The notes under the pieces: generated by a model
What the model was told of the DNA's origin: nothing
What the model saw: only the letters and a program-made list of their open reading frames with translations
Database searches by the model: none
In this document: piece after piece, positions 41,196 through 50,241 of the stretch
Layout of the letters: every line of letters starts with the position of its first letter
Position numbering within the stretch: position 1 is the stretch's first letter
Assembly: GCF_007970805.1 (NCBI RefSeq)
Contig: NZ_CP042433.1
Span: forward strand, 4,092,001-4,156,000
Direction of reading: 5' to 3'
Source of the DNA: Flavisolibacter ginsenosidimutans
GTDB lineage: Bacteria; Bacteroidota; Bacteroidia; Chitinophagales; Chitinophagaceae
Length of the DNA: 64,000 nt
Made by a program: the position numbers and the translations under genes

Positions 41196-42119
41196 ATGTC
41201 TGTTATTGTTGTGGGCACCATGGCTTTCGACGCCATTGAAACGCCTTTTGGAAAAACGGAAAAAATCGTCGGCGGGTCGGCTACTTATGTTGCGTATGCC
41301 GCGTCTAATTTTTTAAAGCCTGTGCAGCAGGTATCCATTGTGGGTTATGATTTTCCGGGAGAAGAAATGGACGAATTGAAAAGCCGCGGCGTGCAGTTGG
41401 ACGGCGTCGAAATCGTCAAAGACAAAAAATCCTTTTTCTGGAGCGGCCGTTACCACATGGACATGAACACACGCGACACGTTGATAACGGACCTGAACGT
41501 GCTGGCCGATTTCAACCCGCAAATTCCCGAAAGCTATCAAGGTGCAGAGTTTTTGATGCTGGGCAACCTGATGCCCAAATTGCAAAAAAGCGTGATTGAA
41601 CAATTGCGCGAACGGCCTAAACTGATTGTGCTGGACACGATGAACTTTTGGATGGAAACGGCGCTTGATGATTTGAAAGAAGTATTGAAAATGGTGGACG
41701 TGCTGATGGTGAACGATGCCGAAGCAAGAGAATTGAGCCACGAATTTTCGCTGGTGAAAGCCGCAAAAAAAATCCTTTTGATGGGGCCTAAATACCTCAT
41801 CATCAAAAAAGGCGAGCACGGTGCTTTGCTTTTTCACGGCGACGAAGTGTTTTATGCGCCGGCGCTTCCACTGGAAGACGTGTTTGACCCTACTGGTGCC
41901 GGCGACACCTTTGCCGGCGGCTTCATTGGTCACTTGGCCCGCACCAAAGACGTATCGTTCGAAAACATGAAAACGGCCATCATTGTAGGCTCTGCGCTTG
42001 CAAGTTTTTGTGTTGAAAAATTTGGTCCCGAGCGCATGAGGGAAATTACCAAAGATGACATTGACAAACGCCTGATGCAGTTTCAGGAATTGGTAAGTTT
42101 TGACATTGAGTTAGTTTGA
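41196..42119 (+). CDS. PfkB-family carbohydrate/nucleoside kinase
   Basis: The 307-residue ribokinase-fold protein begins VIVVGTMAFDAIETPFGKTE and has the first PfkB signature region (VGGSATYVAYAASNFLKPVQ, with the usual GG motif as GGSA). The second signature is DPTGAGDTFAGGFIGHLA, with the catalytic base Asp near residue 236. It transfers phosphate from ATP to a sugar or nucleoside hydroxyl; substrate unknown. In many Bacteroidota this kinase is next to purF, which hints at nucleoside or ribose metabolism. A terminator follows at 42179. Confidence 0.88.
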   Translation: MSVIVVGTMAFDAIETPFGKTEKIVGGSATYVAYAASNFLKPVQQVSIVGYDFPGEEMDELKSRGVQLDGVEIVKDKKSFFWSGRYHMDMNTRDTLITDLNVLADFNPQIPESYQGAEFLMLGNLMPKLQKSVIEQLRERPKLIVLDTMNFWMETALDDLKEVLKMVDVLMVNDAEARELSHEFSLVKAAKKILLMGPKYLIIKKGEHGALLFHGDEVFYAPALPLEDVFDPTGAGDTFAGGFIGHLARTKDVSFENMKTAIIVGSALASFCVEKFGPERMREITKDDIDKRLMQFQELVSFDIELV

Positions 42120-42178
42120 TCTGCACCACGGTGTTTAAACTGTGGTTTAGGGAGATTAAACGGATTGAAGAAGAAAAC

Positions 42179-42210
42179 AAAAGAGCCGCTCAGCACTGAA
42201 CGGCTCTTTT
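42179..42210. terminator. Bidirectional terminator
   Basis: AAAAGAGCCG pairs with CGGCTCTTTT around an inner TCAG/CTGA stem, with T/A runs on both sides. It lies between the convergent PfkB kinase gene and the small hypothetical gene. Confidence 0.85.
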
Positions 42211-42232
42211 GTTTTGAAGGCGATTCAAAGGT

Positions 42233-42508
42233 TTATTCCGCCGGGTGACCGCCTTCTCGCCTGCGATCTTCCAAAATGGGTTTTGCTTTTAATTCTACGG
42301 CATATCCCAGATCATCCGATAACCGATTATCTACGTCGTTGCTCACCCAATGGCGTCCTTCTTTTTTAAGTGTAATGTGCTGTGGCGGGCTTTGCTGGGG
42401 ATTGCCCCTGTAGCTGGAAAGTTGAGCATGACACTCTCTTCCACCTTGCACCTGCACATCGTAATGCGCCAGGTGACCATCGAACAACACTGCTGCTGTA
42501 ACTTCCAT
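42233..42508 (-). CDS. Small hypothetical protein
   Basis: 91 residues from the ATG at 42508; an in-frame GTG at 42589, directly after the preceding stop codon, would give 118 residues. The sequence MEVTAAVLFDGHLAHYDVQV, then HAQLSSYRGN, QHITLKKEGRHWVSNDVDNR and LSDDLGYAVELK, reads like a compact soluble protein rather than noise. It has no signal peptide. I do not recognise a family. It is followed by a bidirectional terminator. Confidence 0.6.
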   Translation of the reverse strand: MEVTAAVLFDGHLAHYDVQVQGGRECHAQLSSYRGNPQQSPPQHITLKKEGRHWVSNDVDNRLSDDLGYAVELKAKPILEDRRREGGHPAE

Positions 42509-42589
42509 AACTCTTCGTATTTGGTTCAACCCCAATAAACCAAGAATGATGCCTGTCCGCCTGTTGAGTTTGTGGAATTTGTGCTGCAC

Positions 42590-42784
42590 TTATTCTTCCT
42601 CAGATTGCTCCTCATTTTGAGGCTGCCCGTCCTGCTTTTGCACCGCAGTGCCCCGCTGCCGTACAATTTTATCGCCTGTATCCTGCGCGCCTTCGTAGGG
42701 GCCTTCTATTTTCCCCTTTGCCTTCAGGTCATTCTCCACTTGCCCGTTGCGCAAAATGCCGCCTTTGTTTTCTTTCGTTGCCAT
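42590..42784 (-). CDS. Small hydrophilic hypothetical protein
   Basis: A 64-residue, highly charged, probably disordered protein (MATKENKGGILRNGQVENDL, ending NEEQSEEE). It precedes the previous gene on the same strand, and its stop directly abuts the GTG that could start it, so the two may be coupled. Its composition resembles small stress-related hydrophilic proteins. Function unknown. Confidence 0.55.
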   Translation of the reverse strand: MATKENKGGILRNGQVENDLKAKGKIEGPYEGAQDTGDKIVRQRGTAVQKQDGQPQNEEQSEEE

Positions 42785-42894
42785 ATCGTTTTGTTTACTT
42801 GTTTGACTTGTTCACTTCTTGTAACCCAATTTGAAAGTGTGTCATCTTTTGTGCCGAACACGTACACAAGCGAACGTGCAAACAGGTGAACAGT

Positions 42895-44580
42895 TTAGCC
42901 TACCGTTCCCGATTTGAGCATGATGCGTTGCATCGCGTCGAAAACCGCTTTCCAGATAAGGCCAAAAAAAGTTTGCGTGGTTAACCGTGCGGTCTTCACG
43001 CCAATGGCTTTGCGTTCTTCCCCGTTGTATGGATTGGCGGGATAAATGGCAAACCTGTTCAGAATTTTGTTGAGAAATTTTCGCGGTGAGTTACGTCCTG
43101 TTTCGTCATCGCGTTTGCGAAGAATGAGGGAAAGATCGCGGTAGCGCATTTGCACATCGGCCGTTGCTTCAAAGTCTTCGCCGCGCACAAAAAAGTTCAG
43201 GCTGTCTATTTGCACCGACGGCACTTCTACATTAGCAAGTTTTGAGGCCACCGGATTGATTTGACTGGCTGCAATGTTTTGCACGTTTCCTTTTACGTCA
43301 AATTTTCCGTCGGCCGAATCCAGATAAAAACGAAAGAAAGCTTGTACCGGGCTACCGAAAATTTTGCCGGAACCCAAGGCCGTACTTACGGGGTTTTGTT
43401 TGATGAGCGCCGGATCGTTTACAATGTTGTCAACCGTTACATTCAAGTCGCTTAAATTAATCGTGCCTTCTTCCCGCGTTATTTCGTCTTTTTCGGTAAC
43501 CGCAATCTGCATGTTACGGGCCACGAATTTTTTCATGTCAATCACCGCATCGGCTCTTAGCAACACCTGGTGCGGATAACTGCCGATTTTGCTTCTGTAA
43601 TTCCGTTCGCCCAATTTGTCCTGGTAGATGGAAAGCGTTGGTGATTGAAAAACGGCGCTGTCGGCTTCGGCGCGGTTGAGGCGTAGGTAACGGTCGAGGC
43701 GAAGGCCATTGAACGTAACGCGGTCAAAGGTTAACGTGTACCAGGACTTGCGAAAGCTGTCCACACGTTCGTCGTTCTTCAGCGTTGGCTGAAGTTTAAA
43801 ACTATCTATCTGCAAACGACGCTCTGCAGAATTATACACGATCCATTCGGCCTTAAGCTTGTAGGTTGAATCGGCTGTGCGGAACTTGAGGTCGTGCATC
43901 TTCAACGAAAAATTTTCCACGTAACCAATGCGGCTCGTGTCGGCCAGCGATGCGCTGTCAATGCGGATGTTTTGAAACAGCGCATCGCAGCGGTCGAACT
44001 GCAATTTTGCGGCGTCAATTTCCTGGTTGTTTTTGTACAGCAGCTTTATTCCTTCAAGGTTAATGCGCTTCACGCCAATGGCGTTAATCTTGGAACGAAG
44101 CACTTTCCACAACGGCTCTTTGTTTTTGGTAACGTTTGTAGCAGTGTCTCTTTTTTTAAAATTGCGCAGCAGGTTTATGTCTGCTTCCTTGGAAGAGATT
44201 TCGTCAATGAAAATTTTTTTGCCAAACACGAGCGAGAAAACACCAATGCCTTTAATGCTTGCTTCGTTCAGCTTCAGTTGCATAACCAGTGCAGGCAAGG
44301 CGTTGCGGGCCTTCAGTGTTTCGTAACGAGTGCTGTCAACGGTAATTGACAGATTTTTTACTTCAACGTTGCCACCAAAAAGATTGGTGTGCAAATCGCC
44401 GAGTGTGTAAGTATATAAACTGTCCGAACCTTCAACGATCAAGGTATGCAAGCGCTTGCGCAGCACGGGTTCTACAAAAAAATTGGCTAAGACAAAAAGC
44501 GTAGAAAGAAAGAGCAGAAACAAAACCGCTGCAAGTAAAAAGATGCGTTTGACGGTTCGCTTTCGCTTTTGTTGTTGCAT
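42895..44580 (-). CDS. AsmA/DUF748-like envelope protein
   Basis: The 561-residue protein has a basic N-terminus and one transmembrane anchor (IFLLAAVLFLLFLSTLFVLA), then long beta-rich sequence of the AsmA kind (DLHTNLFGGNVEVKNLSITV, EASIKGIGVFSLVFGKKIFI, VKRINLEGIKLLYKNNQEID). The C-terminal part has the KFDVKGNVQNIAASQINPV motif region and ends with a helix. AsmA-like proteins span the periplasm and are thought to move or organise lipids near the outer membrane. It is downstream of the response regulator on the same strand by 27 bases, so it may be in that operon. Confidence 0.7.
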   Translation of the reverse strand: MQQQKRKRTVKRIFLLAAVLFLLFLSTLFVLANFFVEPVLRKRLHTLIVEGSDSLYTYTLGDLHTNLFGGNVEVKNLSITVDSTRYETLKARNALPALVMQLKLNEASIKGIGVFSLVFGKKIFIDEISSKEADINLLRNFKKRDTATNVTKNKEPLWKVLRSKINAIGVKRINLEGIKLLYKNNQEIDAAKLQFDRCDALFQNIRIDSASLADTSRIGYVENFSLKMHDLKFRTADSTYKLKAEWIVYNSAERRLQIDSFKLQPTLKNDERVDSFRKSWYTLTFDRVTFNGLRLDRYLRLNRAEADSAVFQSPTLSIYQDKLGERNYRSKIGSYPHQVLLRADAVIDMKKFVARNMQIAVTEKDEITREEGTINLSDLNVTVDNIVNDPALIKQNPVSTALGSGKIFGSPVQAFFRFYLDSADGKFDVKGNVQNIAASQINPVASKLANVEVPSVQIDSLNFFVRGEDFEATADVQMRYRDLSLILRKRDDETGRNSPRKFLNKILNRFAIYPANPYNGEERKAIGVKTARLTTQTFFGLIWKAVFDAMQRIMLKSGTVG

Positions 44581-44607
44581 GAAAGCGGTGTTGCCAAAGC
44601 TGTGCCA

Positions 44608-45291
44608 CTAACCCATTACAAAACGGTAGCCGATGCCTTTGATGGTGATGATTTCAATGGCGGGATCGTGTTTTAAATAGCCGCGAAGCTTGGTGATGTA
44701 CACGTCCAGCGTGCGGCTGTTGAAGAACGAATCGCTGCCCCAGAGAAGCGTGAGGATTTCGCTGCGCTCAACAATTTTGTCACGGTTCTCGTAAAGCAGT
44801 TTTAATAATTCGCTTTCGCGATAAGAAAGCTTACGGCCTTCGTCGGGATGATTGAGCGTTTGCCGCTTCATGTTGAAGGTGTAAGCGCCGATGTTCACTT
44901 CGTCCTGCTCTCCGGTTGCAACAATCTTGTGTCGCAGCACATTTTCGATGCGCACAATCAGTTCTTCCATGCTAAAAGGCTTGCGGATGTAATCGTTGGC
45001 GCCGGTTTTAAAGCCGCTTACCACATCGGCTGTTTGCGATTTGGCACTCAGAAAAATAATCGGCACGTCGGTGTCTTTGTCGCGTATTTCATCGGCAATG
45101 GTAAAGCCGTCTTTGTTGGGCAGCATGATGTCGAGTACGCAGACATCAGGTTTGATTTCGGAGAACCTTTGAAAAGCCTTGCCGCCGTCTTCTTCCAGCA
45201 CTACTTCGTACCCGCGGCTTTCCAGTGTTTCGCTGACGATCTTGGCAAGAAAGGTTTCGTCTTCCACGTACAAGACTTTTGTTTTCTTCAT
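44608..45291 (-). CDS. OmpR-family response regulator
   Basis: The 227-residue protein has a receiver domain (acidic pocket Glu10/Asp11, phospho-acceptor Asp54 in PDVCVLDIMLP, then FLSAKSQ and the Lys switch in RKPFSMEEL) and a winged-helix DNA-binding domain (about 130-227, RESELLKLLYENRDKIVERS, TLDVYITKLRGYLK). Its partner is almost certainly the histidine kinase at 46168-47646 on the same strand, in the order of RprX/RprY-type pairs. The two are separated by 876 bases holding a RAYT transposase gene on the opposite strand. Confidence 0.92.
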   Translation of the reverse strand: MKKTKVLYVEDETFLAKIVSETLESRGYEVVLEEDGGKAFQRFSEIKPDVCVLDIMLPNKDGFTIADEIRDKDTDVPIIFLSAKSQTADVVSGFKTGANDYIRKPFSMEELIVRIENVLRHKIVATGEQDEVNIGAYTFNMKRQTLNHPDEGRKLSYRESELLKLLYENRDKIVERSEILTLLWGSDSFFNSRTLDVYITKLRGYLKHDPAIEIITIKGIGYRFVMG

Positions 45292-45360
45292 GCGATAAAT
45301 TTAGGAAAGAAGATTGTGGATTCGTGCGCAGACTCTCAAGGCAATCTTTAAGCAAACGTA

Positions 45361-45534
45361 AATAAGGTAATAAGGTTTAGTCCATCACAGGATATACAGT
45401 ACTATTAAGATGATAAGGTTTACGTCACCTGTTTGCAGACCTTATCACCTTAGTAGTCGCATTGATTTTGAAACTAGTCTTATTCCTTTGTAGTAAGGAG
45501 GAATCATACAAACAAAACCTTATTACCTTAGTAG
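45361..45534. repeat. REP-like repeat cluster upstream of the RAYT gene
   Basis: Copies of a unit near CTACTAAGGTAATAAGGT: AAGGTAATAAGGT at 45365-45377, ACTATTAAGATGATAAGGT at 45401-45419, its inverted form ACCTTATCACCTTAGTAG at 45439-45456, and ACCTTATTACCTTAGTAG at 45517-45534 (inverted). The 45401 and 45439 copies form a hairpin. AAGG recurs every 8 bases, the same octamer rhythm seen in other inverted repeats in this window. Confidence 0.8.
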
Positions 45535-45585
45535 AGAGGCGCATATTTTGCCTAACCAACCTTATTCGCTTATTAAACTGCTGTT

Positions 45586-46233
45586 ATGAGAATTGAATAC
45601 CACAACCTTTACACGCATCTCATTTTTACGACACAAAACCGCTTCCCCATAATTCAAGAAAAACACCGCGAACGAATAGACAAGTACATCACCCGAATTG
45701 TAAACAACCATCATTCAAAATTATACAGCATTTACGCTAATCCGGAACACGTTCACATTTTGTTATCTCGTTCACCGCATCTGTCAGAAGAAGATATGGC
45801 AACTATTGTTACAGATAGTTCTGCAAAATTTATAAACGAGAATTCTTTGTGTCAAGGTTTGTTTGCGTGGCAACAATCCGCGTCCGCCTTTTCGGTTTCA
45901 AAATCCGATGTAGACAAGGTTTGCAAATACATTTTGGCTCAGCCAGAGCATCACAAGAAAGTGAGTTTTGCAGAAGAATACAATGCGTTCTTAAAGCATT
46001 ACCAACAAACGATTAAATGGGAGATAAGGAAACGGGCTAGTGATGCGAGAACGTGGAAACTCTACCAAGGTAATAAGGTGTCCTCTCTTCAATTGTTGAT
46101 TGCTACTAAGGGAATAAGGTACTGCCATCACTGTTGTCATCATGCAAAAGCAATCCGTTTACACCGCTCACCCCTGAAGGCTTCCTTCCCGCTTGAAAGA
46201 ACGAAAGGAAAACGCCGCTTCGCTTTTCGGTAA
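45586..46233 (+). CDS. REP-associated tyrosine transposase (RAYT, IS200-like)
   Basis: RAYTs are single-strand Y1 transposases related to IS200 TnpA that act on REP sequences. The HUH motif is His55-Val-His57 (ANPEHVHILLS) and the nucleophile is Tyr115 (CKYILAQPEHH). The N-terminus MRIEYHNLYTHLIFTTQNRF is typical. The core ends near residue 150; the last ~65 residues read through two REP units and overlap the 3' end of the histidine kinase gene in antisense, so the true C-terminus may be shorter in function. Its gene lies between a kinase and its response regulator and is flanked by REP units on both sides. Confidence 0.92.
   Translation: MRIEYHNLYTHLIFTTQNRFPIIQEKHRERIDKYITRIVNNHHSKLYSIYANPEHVHILLSRSPHLSEEDMATIVTDSSAKFINENSLCQGLFAWQQSASAFSVSKSDVDKVCKYILAQPEHHKKVSFAEEYNAFLKHYQQTIKWEIRKRASDARTWKLYQGNKVSSLQLLIATKGIRYCHHCCHHAKAIRLHRSPLKASFPLERTKGKRRFAFR
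46062..46120 (+). repeat. REP-like units at the 3' end of the RAYT gene
   Basis: CTACCAAGGTAATAAGGT (46062-46079) and CTACTAAGGGAATAAGGT (46103-46120) are direct copies of the unit found inverted upstream of the gene. They lie inside the reading frame of the transposase and contribute residues YQGNKV and TKGIRY. Confidence 0.8.
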
Positions 46234-47646
46234 TACAATCACAAACCGGCTGCCGCCGCCCTCGTTCGTTTCTACCGCAATGGAGCCTTTGTGCTGTTCC
46301 ACCACATGCGCCGCGTAGCTCAAACCAAGACCGTAGCCTTTCGCATTGTGTACATCGCCGTGAGGCACGCGAAAGAATTTTTCGAAAATGCGTTGGCGGT
46401 ATTCCGGCGGAATGCCCACGCCGTTATCGGCCACCGTCAATTGCAAAGCATCGCCGGCATCGTTCACGTTCACATCAATTACCGGCTTGTCGGTTGAATA
46501 TTTCAGGGCGTTGTCGAGCAGGTTAAACAACACGCTTTGCAGGTGCAAGCGGTCACCTTCCAGCGTTGTTTCGCCTTCCGAATGAATGTTGACGACGGCC
46601 TTGCGTTTTTCAAATTGCAGCCGCATGGAAGCCGCCACTTCATCCACCAATTGCCGCAGGTTTACGGGTTCGTATTTTAATTCAATCTCTTTCTTTTCAA
46701 ACATCGAAAGCTTCAGAACTTTGTCCACCAGCAGCGAAAGCCGTTGCAATTCGTTGGCCGAAATATCGAGGTACTCTTTTGTTTTTTGCGGATTCATTGA
46801 AGCGCCGAAACTGCGCAGGGCCTCAAGCGCCACGCTAACCGTAGCAATGGGCGTTTTTAATTCGTGGGTGATGTTGGAGATGAATTCGTTTTTGATATCG
46901 GCTAGCTTGCGTTGACGCAAAAGATTGCGGTACAAAAGCAGGAAAGACAAAATGGTAAAGCCTACCAAAAACACCGAAAACAAGATGGCCGACGAAATGC
47001 GTTTGAGTAAATAAGGCGATGTGTTTTCTAAACTGAGACGGTACGTGATCGGGTGCGCAAAGCCAAGTGTTACTTCGTTGAAAACGGGTTTGTCGGAACT
47101 GTCTTTTGTTTCTACGCGGCTTACGCGGAACGGCACGTCTATCTTTTGTTCGGTCAGCCGTTTGCGGTAGGCGGCTTCTACTTCTTTTACACGGATGGAA
47201 TCTTGCAGCGAATCCACATCCGACAAGAATTGCAGGATGCGGTTTTGGCGCGGCGACATAACCCGGTTGAACACCTGCAGGCTGTCGCCGTGTGTGCGAA
47301 TCATTACGCGGCGGTTTGTACTGTCGCTGGTTCGTTGCATGATGACGTTCATCATGCTGATCATTTTTTCTTTGGGGAAAACATGCAGGTGGCGCGGCTT
47401 TGCACTCAGTTCGTTTTCAAAAATGAATTTGGCGTTGTCCGAGTCGGAGGCAAGCTTGTCGAGCTTGAGTTTGGCGGCTTGCAAACCCAGCAGCGTTTCC
47501 CGAAACTGCATGTTGGTGCTGCGGTCCAGCGTACGTTCTTCCCGCTCGTAGGTTTTGCTGAGCCAGTAAACCTGGAAGCCGGCAATGGCCAAAATGGTCA
47601 GCACCATCAAGGCAGGCAACCACCGTTTGTTCATCATTGTGCGCAT
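46168..47646 (-). CDS. Membrane sensor histidine kinase
   Basis: The 492-residue kinase has a transmembrane helix at about 10-29, a periplasmic sensor region (about 30-215), a second helix (about 216-240, AILFSVFLVGFTILSFLLLY), HisKA with His261 (ISNITHELKTPIATV) and HATPase_c (NLLDNALKYS N-box, DNGVGIPPE, GYGLGLSY, GGGSRFVIVLP). Its probable partner is the OmpR-type regulator at 44608. The 3' end overlaps the tail of the RAYT reading frame by 66 bases. Confidence 0.92.
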   Translation of the reverse strand: MRTMMNKRWLPALMVLTILAIAGFQVYWLSKTYEREERTLDRSTNMQFRETLLGLQAAKLKLDKLASDSDNAKFIFENELSAKPRHLHVFPKEKMISMMNVIMQRTSDSTNRRVMIRTHGDSLQVFNRVMSPRQNRILQFLSDVDSLQDSIRVKEVEAAYRKRLTEQKIDVPFRVSRVETKDSSDKPVFNEVTLGFAHPITYRLSLENTSPYLLKRISSAILFSVFLVGFTILSFLLLYRNLLRQRKLADIKNEFISNITHELKTPIATVSVALEALRSFGASMNPQKTKEYLDISANELQRLSLLVDKVLKLSMFEKKEIELKYEPVNLRQLVDEVAASMRLQFEKRKAVVNIHSEGETTLEGDRLHLQSVLFNLLDNALKYSTDKPVIDVNVNDAGDALQLTVADNGVGIPPEYRQRIFEKFFRVPHGDVHNAKGYGLGLSYAAHVVEQHKGSIAVETNEGGGSRFVIVLPKSEAAFSFRSFKREGSLQG

Positions 47647-47744
47647 TCAAACAAAAATAACTCTTTCGTTTGCCGTTCGTCACTTCCTTAACGATTATTA
47701 ACCCTGTTTCAACGGCGGTTAACGCGAAGCCAAACGCTTGCACT

Positions 47745-47752
47745 TATTTTTG
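47745..47752 (+). promoter_or_regulatory. -7 box for the GLPGLI gene
   Basis: TATTTTTG exactly matches TAnnTTTG and ends 15 bases before the ATG at 47768. Confidence 0.45.
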
Positions 47753-47767
47753 AATAAACGAATCAAC

Positions 47768-48580
47768 ATGAAAAAGTTTTTCCTGATAACCGCCACGGCT
47801 TTTGGCCTGTTTGCACAAGCGCAAACCAAGGAAGGAAAAGTGGTGTACGAACGCACCGTGCAGTTAAGCAACCTGCGGCTTGGCGGCGGCAACCTGCCTC
47901 CCGAAATTCAGGCGCAGATGGCTAACCTTCCCAAGAGCCGCACCGATCAATTTGAGTTGCTGTTCACACCCGAACATTCGCTCTACCAATTTCTGCCCAA
48001 TGCGGCGGACGATGGAGGCAATCAAACGTTTGCTGCCGGGGGCATGATGATTCAAATGCGCGGCGGACAAAACACCACTACTTACGTTGATTTTGCCAGG
48101 GCCACGCAAATAGACCAACGCGAGATTATGGACAAAAGCTTTGTAGTAACCGACACGCTCACGAAACTGCAATGGAAGCTAAGCGAGGAAACAAAACCCG
48201 TTTTAAACTTTACCGCACACAAAGCCACGGCCACCACCATCAACCAGCGTCCGCGCATGACGATGGAGAACGGGCAGATGAAACGCGAGATGGTAGCGGA
48301 CACGGCGAAAGTAATTGCCTGGTACACGACCGAGGTTCCTGTGCCCGCGGGTCCGAACTACGCCGGACAATTGCCCGGATTGATTTTGGAGCTTGATGTA
48401 AACAACGGGCAAAGTGTAACGAAAGCCATTGAGTTTTCGCCAAAGGTTGACCCCAAAAAGATAAAAGTGCCCAACGACGGAAAGAAATTAACCGCCGCGG
48501 AGTTTGGAAAGGAAAGAGAGAAGATGATGGAAGAAATGCAGAAGAACATGCCGCAGGGAGCAAGGTTTAGAATGCAGTAA
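47768..48580 (+). CDS. GLPGLI family secreted protein
   Basis: The 270-residue protein starts at the ATG at 47768, which begins the signal peptide (FFLITATAFGLFAQAQ). The family-defining motif appears as YAGQLPGLILELDVNNG (GLPGLI with Q for G). It also has KVVYERTVQLSNLRLGGGNL at the start and a Met/Lys-rich C-terminal tail (KEREKMMEEMQKNMPQGARF). GLPGLI proteins are Bacteroidota-specific and uncharacterised, probably periplasmic. It is divergent from the histidine kinase gene; a terminator follows. Confidence 0.9.
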   Translation: MKKFFLITATAFGLFAQAQTKEGKVVYERTVQLSNLRLGGGNLPPEIQAQMANLPKSRTDQFELLFTPEHSLYQFLPNAADDGGNQTFAAGGMMIQMRGGQNTTTYVDFARATQIDQREIMDKSFVVTDTLTKLQWKLSEETKPVLNFTAHKATATTINQRPRMTMENGQMKREMVADTAKVIAWYTTEVPVPAGPNYAGQLPGLILELDVNNGQSVTKAIEFSPKVDPKKIKVPNDGKKLTAAEFGKEREKMMEEMQKNMPQGARFRMQ

Positions 48581-48604
48581 GAAAGTTTTGAAAATACTTT
48601 TTGC

Positions 48605-48639
48605 AAACCTCAATTGGCTGTTGCTGATTGAGGTTTTTT
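48605..48639 (+). terminator. Terminator after the GLPGLI gene
   Basis: AAACCTCAAT and ATTGAGGTTT form a 10-bp stem with a 12-base loop and a T-run follows. Confidence 0.85.
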
Positions 48640-48783
48640 ATGCCCTTCATTGTTGCCATGAAGTTTTGTTGTGTCGTTCTTTTCTGCGTTCTTATCGCTA
48701 ACAGCATTAAGCTGCTATTTGAATTAGTATCTCTTTTATATTATGTTTGGCGCAATCTAAAAATAATATCAATTCAACGTAGT

Positions 48784-50241
48784 ATGAACAGCACTGCCAA
48801 AGCCCTACTGCTTTCCCTTTCCCTTTTTTCAAAAGCCAAAGCACAAAATGTTTTTCCACAGAAAGTCGAAGGCTGTAACACTTCTCAATTCTGTTTGGAT
48901 TGTGGAGAGGTACAGGCAACCTACGATGCCGATGCATTCAAGGATATATCCAACAAAATAAATGCGAAGTACAATTTTAAAAACGGCAAGGGTAGCGTTG
49001 CGTTTCAGGTCTTAGTTGATTCTTTCGGAAAGGGATGCGTAATTAGCCACACAGATGCTATGAACAGTCAAATATCCAAGGATTTAATTGTTTTATTAAA
49101 TGGCTGTAAATGGCTTCCTGCAAAAGACGCTAACAAGGCAACAAGTTCTTCTATAAATGTCGTATTTGAAGTGTCAAACGGACAGTTGGCAGGATACATA
49201 CAACGAGTCGACACAAAGGCAATGAGCGAGAACATGAGCAACCCTGGAACACCAGAAATTTTCAACAAGCATTACAAATACAAAAACGTATCGCTGCCTT
49301 TATATGAAATCACAGTCTTGCAAAAAGAAAGTTCTTCGCTGCCAAATAACATGAGTATCCATTCCGTTGTAGATAAAAACGATATTGTTTGGTATGGAAC
49401 ATATAACGGTATTGTTCGGTTTGACGGAAATAAAATAATTCGACTCGATAAAAGTAATTCGCCTTTTGAAAAAGAAGAATCAATCAGTGCAATTGCAGTG
49501 GACAACGAAAACAACAAGTGGATTTCGTCAAACAATTCAATTTACAAGTTCAACAATGGTAACTGGACGAAGGTTGATTCGACAAAAACCGGATCTGGAT
49601 GGACAAGAAACATAGTAGCTGTCGAAAACGGTGAAGTTCTATTTTGTACAAACAAGGGCTTGGTAATTTATCATAATGATCAATGGAGTCTGCTTAACCA
49701 AAAGCGAGTCAAGCAACTTCCTTCAAATGAAATTCTTTACGCCTATAAAGATAAAAAGCAGAGGTTGTGGGTTGGAACATACAAAGGTTCTATCATGATC
49801 GATGTAAACAATCGCATTACTGAATTCAATCAGAGTAAGACGCCGTTAAATCAAATATGTATATCCAAGGCCGTTGAAGATAGCGATGGTAATATTTATT
49901 TCGGACTTTATGATTATGAGCGCAGTCCGGTTCGAGACAGACCCAGAGCAGGTATCGCTGTATTTCGAAAAGACGGAACATGGATTCATTACAACGATAC
50001 AAACTCAGGTCTTCCTGCTAACACAATTAATTCAGTTTTGTTCGACAAGTTTGAAAATGTTTTATGGATTGGAACAAATGATGCTGGCCTAGTAAGATTT
50101 GACCTAAAAGATATGTGGGAAAATTATCACAACTTAAACTCCAAAGTGCCTAGTTCATATACATTTGATCTATCGCAGGATTCGAAGGGTAACATATATG
50201 CATCGACATTTAACGGTATGATGAGACTCAGGAAAAAATAA
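48784..50241 (+). CDS. Secreted TonB_C-like plus beta-propeller protein, AT-rich
   Basis: The 485-residue protein begins at the ATG at 48784 with signal peptide MNSTAKALLLSLSLFSKAKA; the frame is open further upstream but without a better start. Residues about 50-145 resemble a TonB C-terminal domain (NGKGSVAFQVLVDSFGKGC, NGCKWLPAKDA). Residues about 180-485 are propeller repeats of the two-component-regulator type (VWYGTYNGIVRFDGNKIIRL, KWISSNNSIYKFNNGNWTKV, LWVGTYKGSIMIDVNNRITE, LWIGTNDAGLVRFDLKDM). No kinase or DNA-binding domain follows, so it is not a hybrid sensor. Codon use is much richer in A/T than in neighbours, suggesting acquisition. Function unknown. Confidence 0.75.
   Translation: MNSTAKALLLSLSLFSKAKAQNVFPQKVEGCNTSQFCLDCGEVQATYDADAFKDISNKINAKYNFKNGKGSVAFQVLVDSFGKGCVISHTDAMNSQISKDLIVLLNGCKWLPAKDANKATSSSINVVFEVSNGQLAGYIQRVDTKAMSENMSNPGTPEIFNKHYKYKNVSLPLYEITVLQKESSSLPNNMSIHSVVDKNDIVWYGTYNGIVRFDGNKIIRLDKSNSPFEKEESISAIAVDNENNKWISSNNSIYKFNNGNWTKVDSTKTGSGWTRNIVAVENGEVLFCTNKGLVIYHNDQWSLLNQKRVKQLPSNEILYAYKDKKQRLWVGTYKGSIMIDVNNRITEFNQSKTPLNQICISKAVEDSDGNIYFGLYDYERSPVRDRPRAGIAVFRKDGTWIHYNDTNSGLPANTINSVLFDKFENVLWIGTNDAGLVRFDLKDMWENYHNLNSKVPSSYTFDLSQDSKGNIYASTFNGMMRLRKK

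Noticed and set aside
40984..41316. 110-codon frame before the PfkB kinase
   Set aside because: It runs through the octamer repeat and overlaps the kinase start in another frame.
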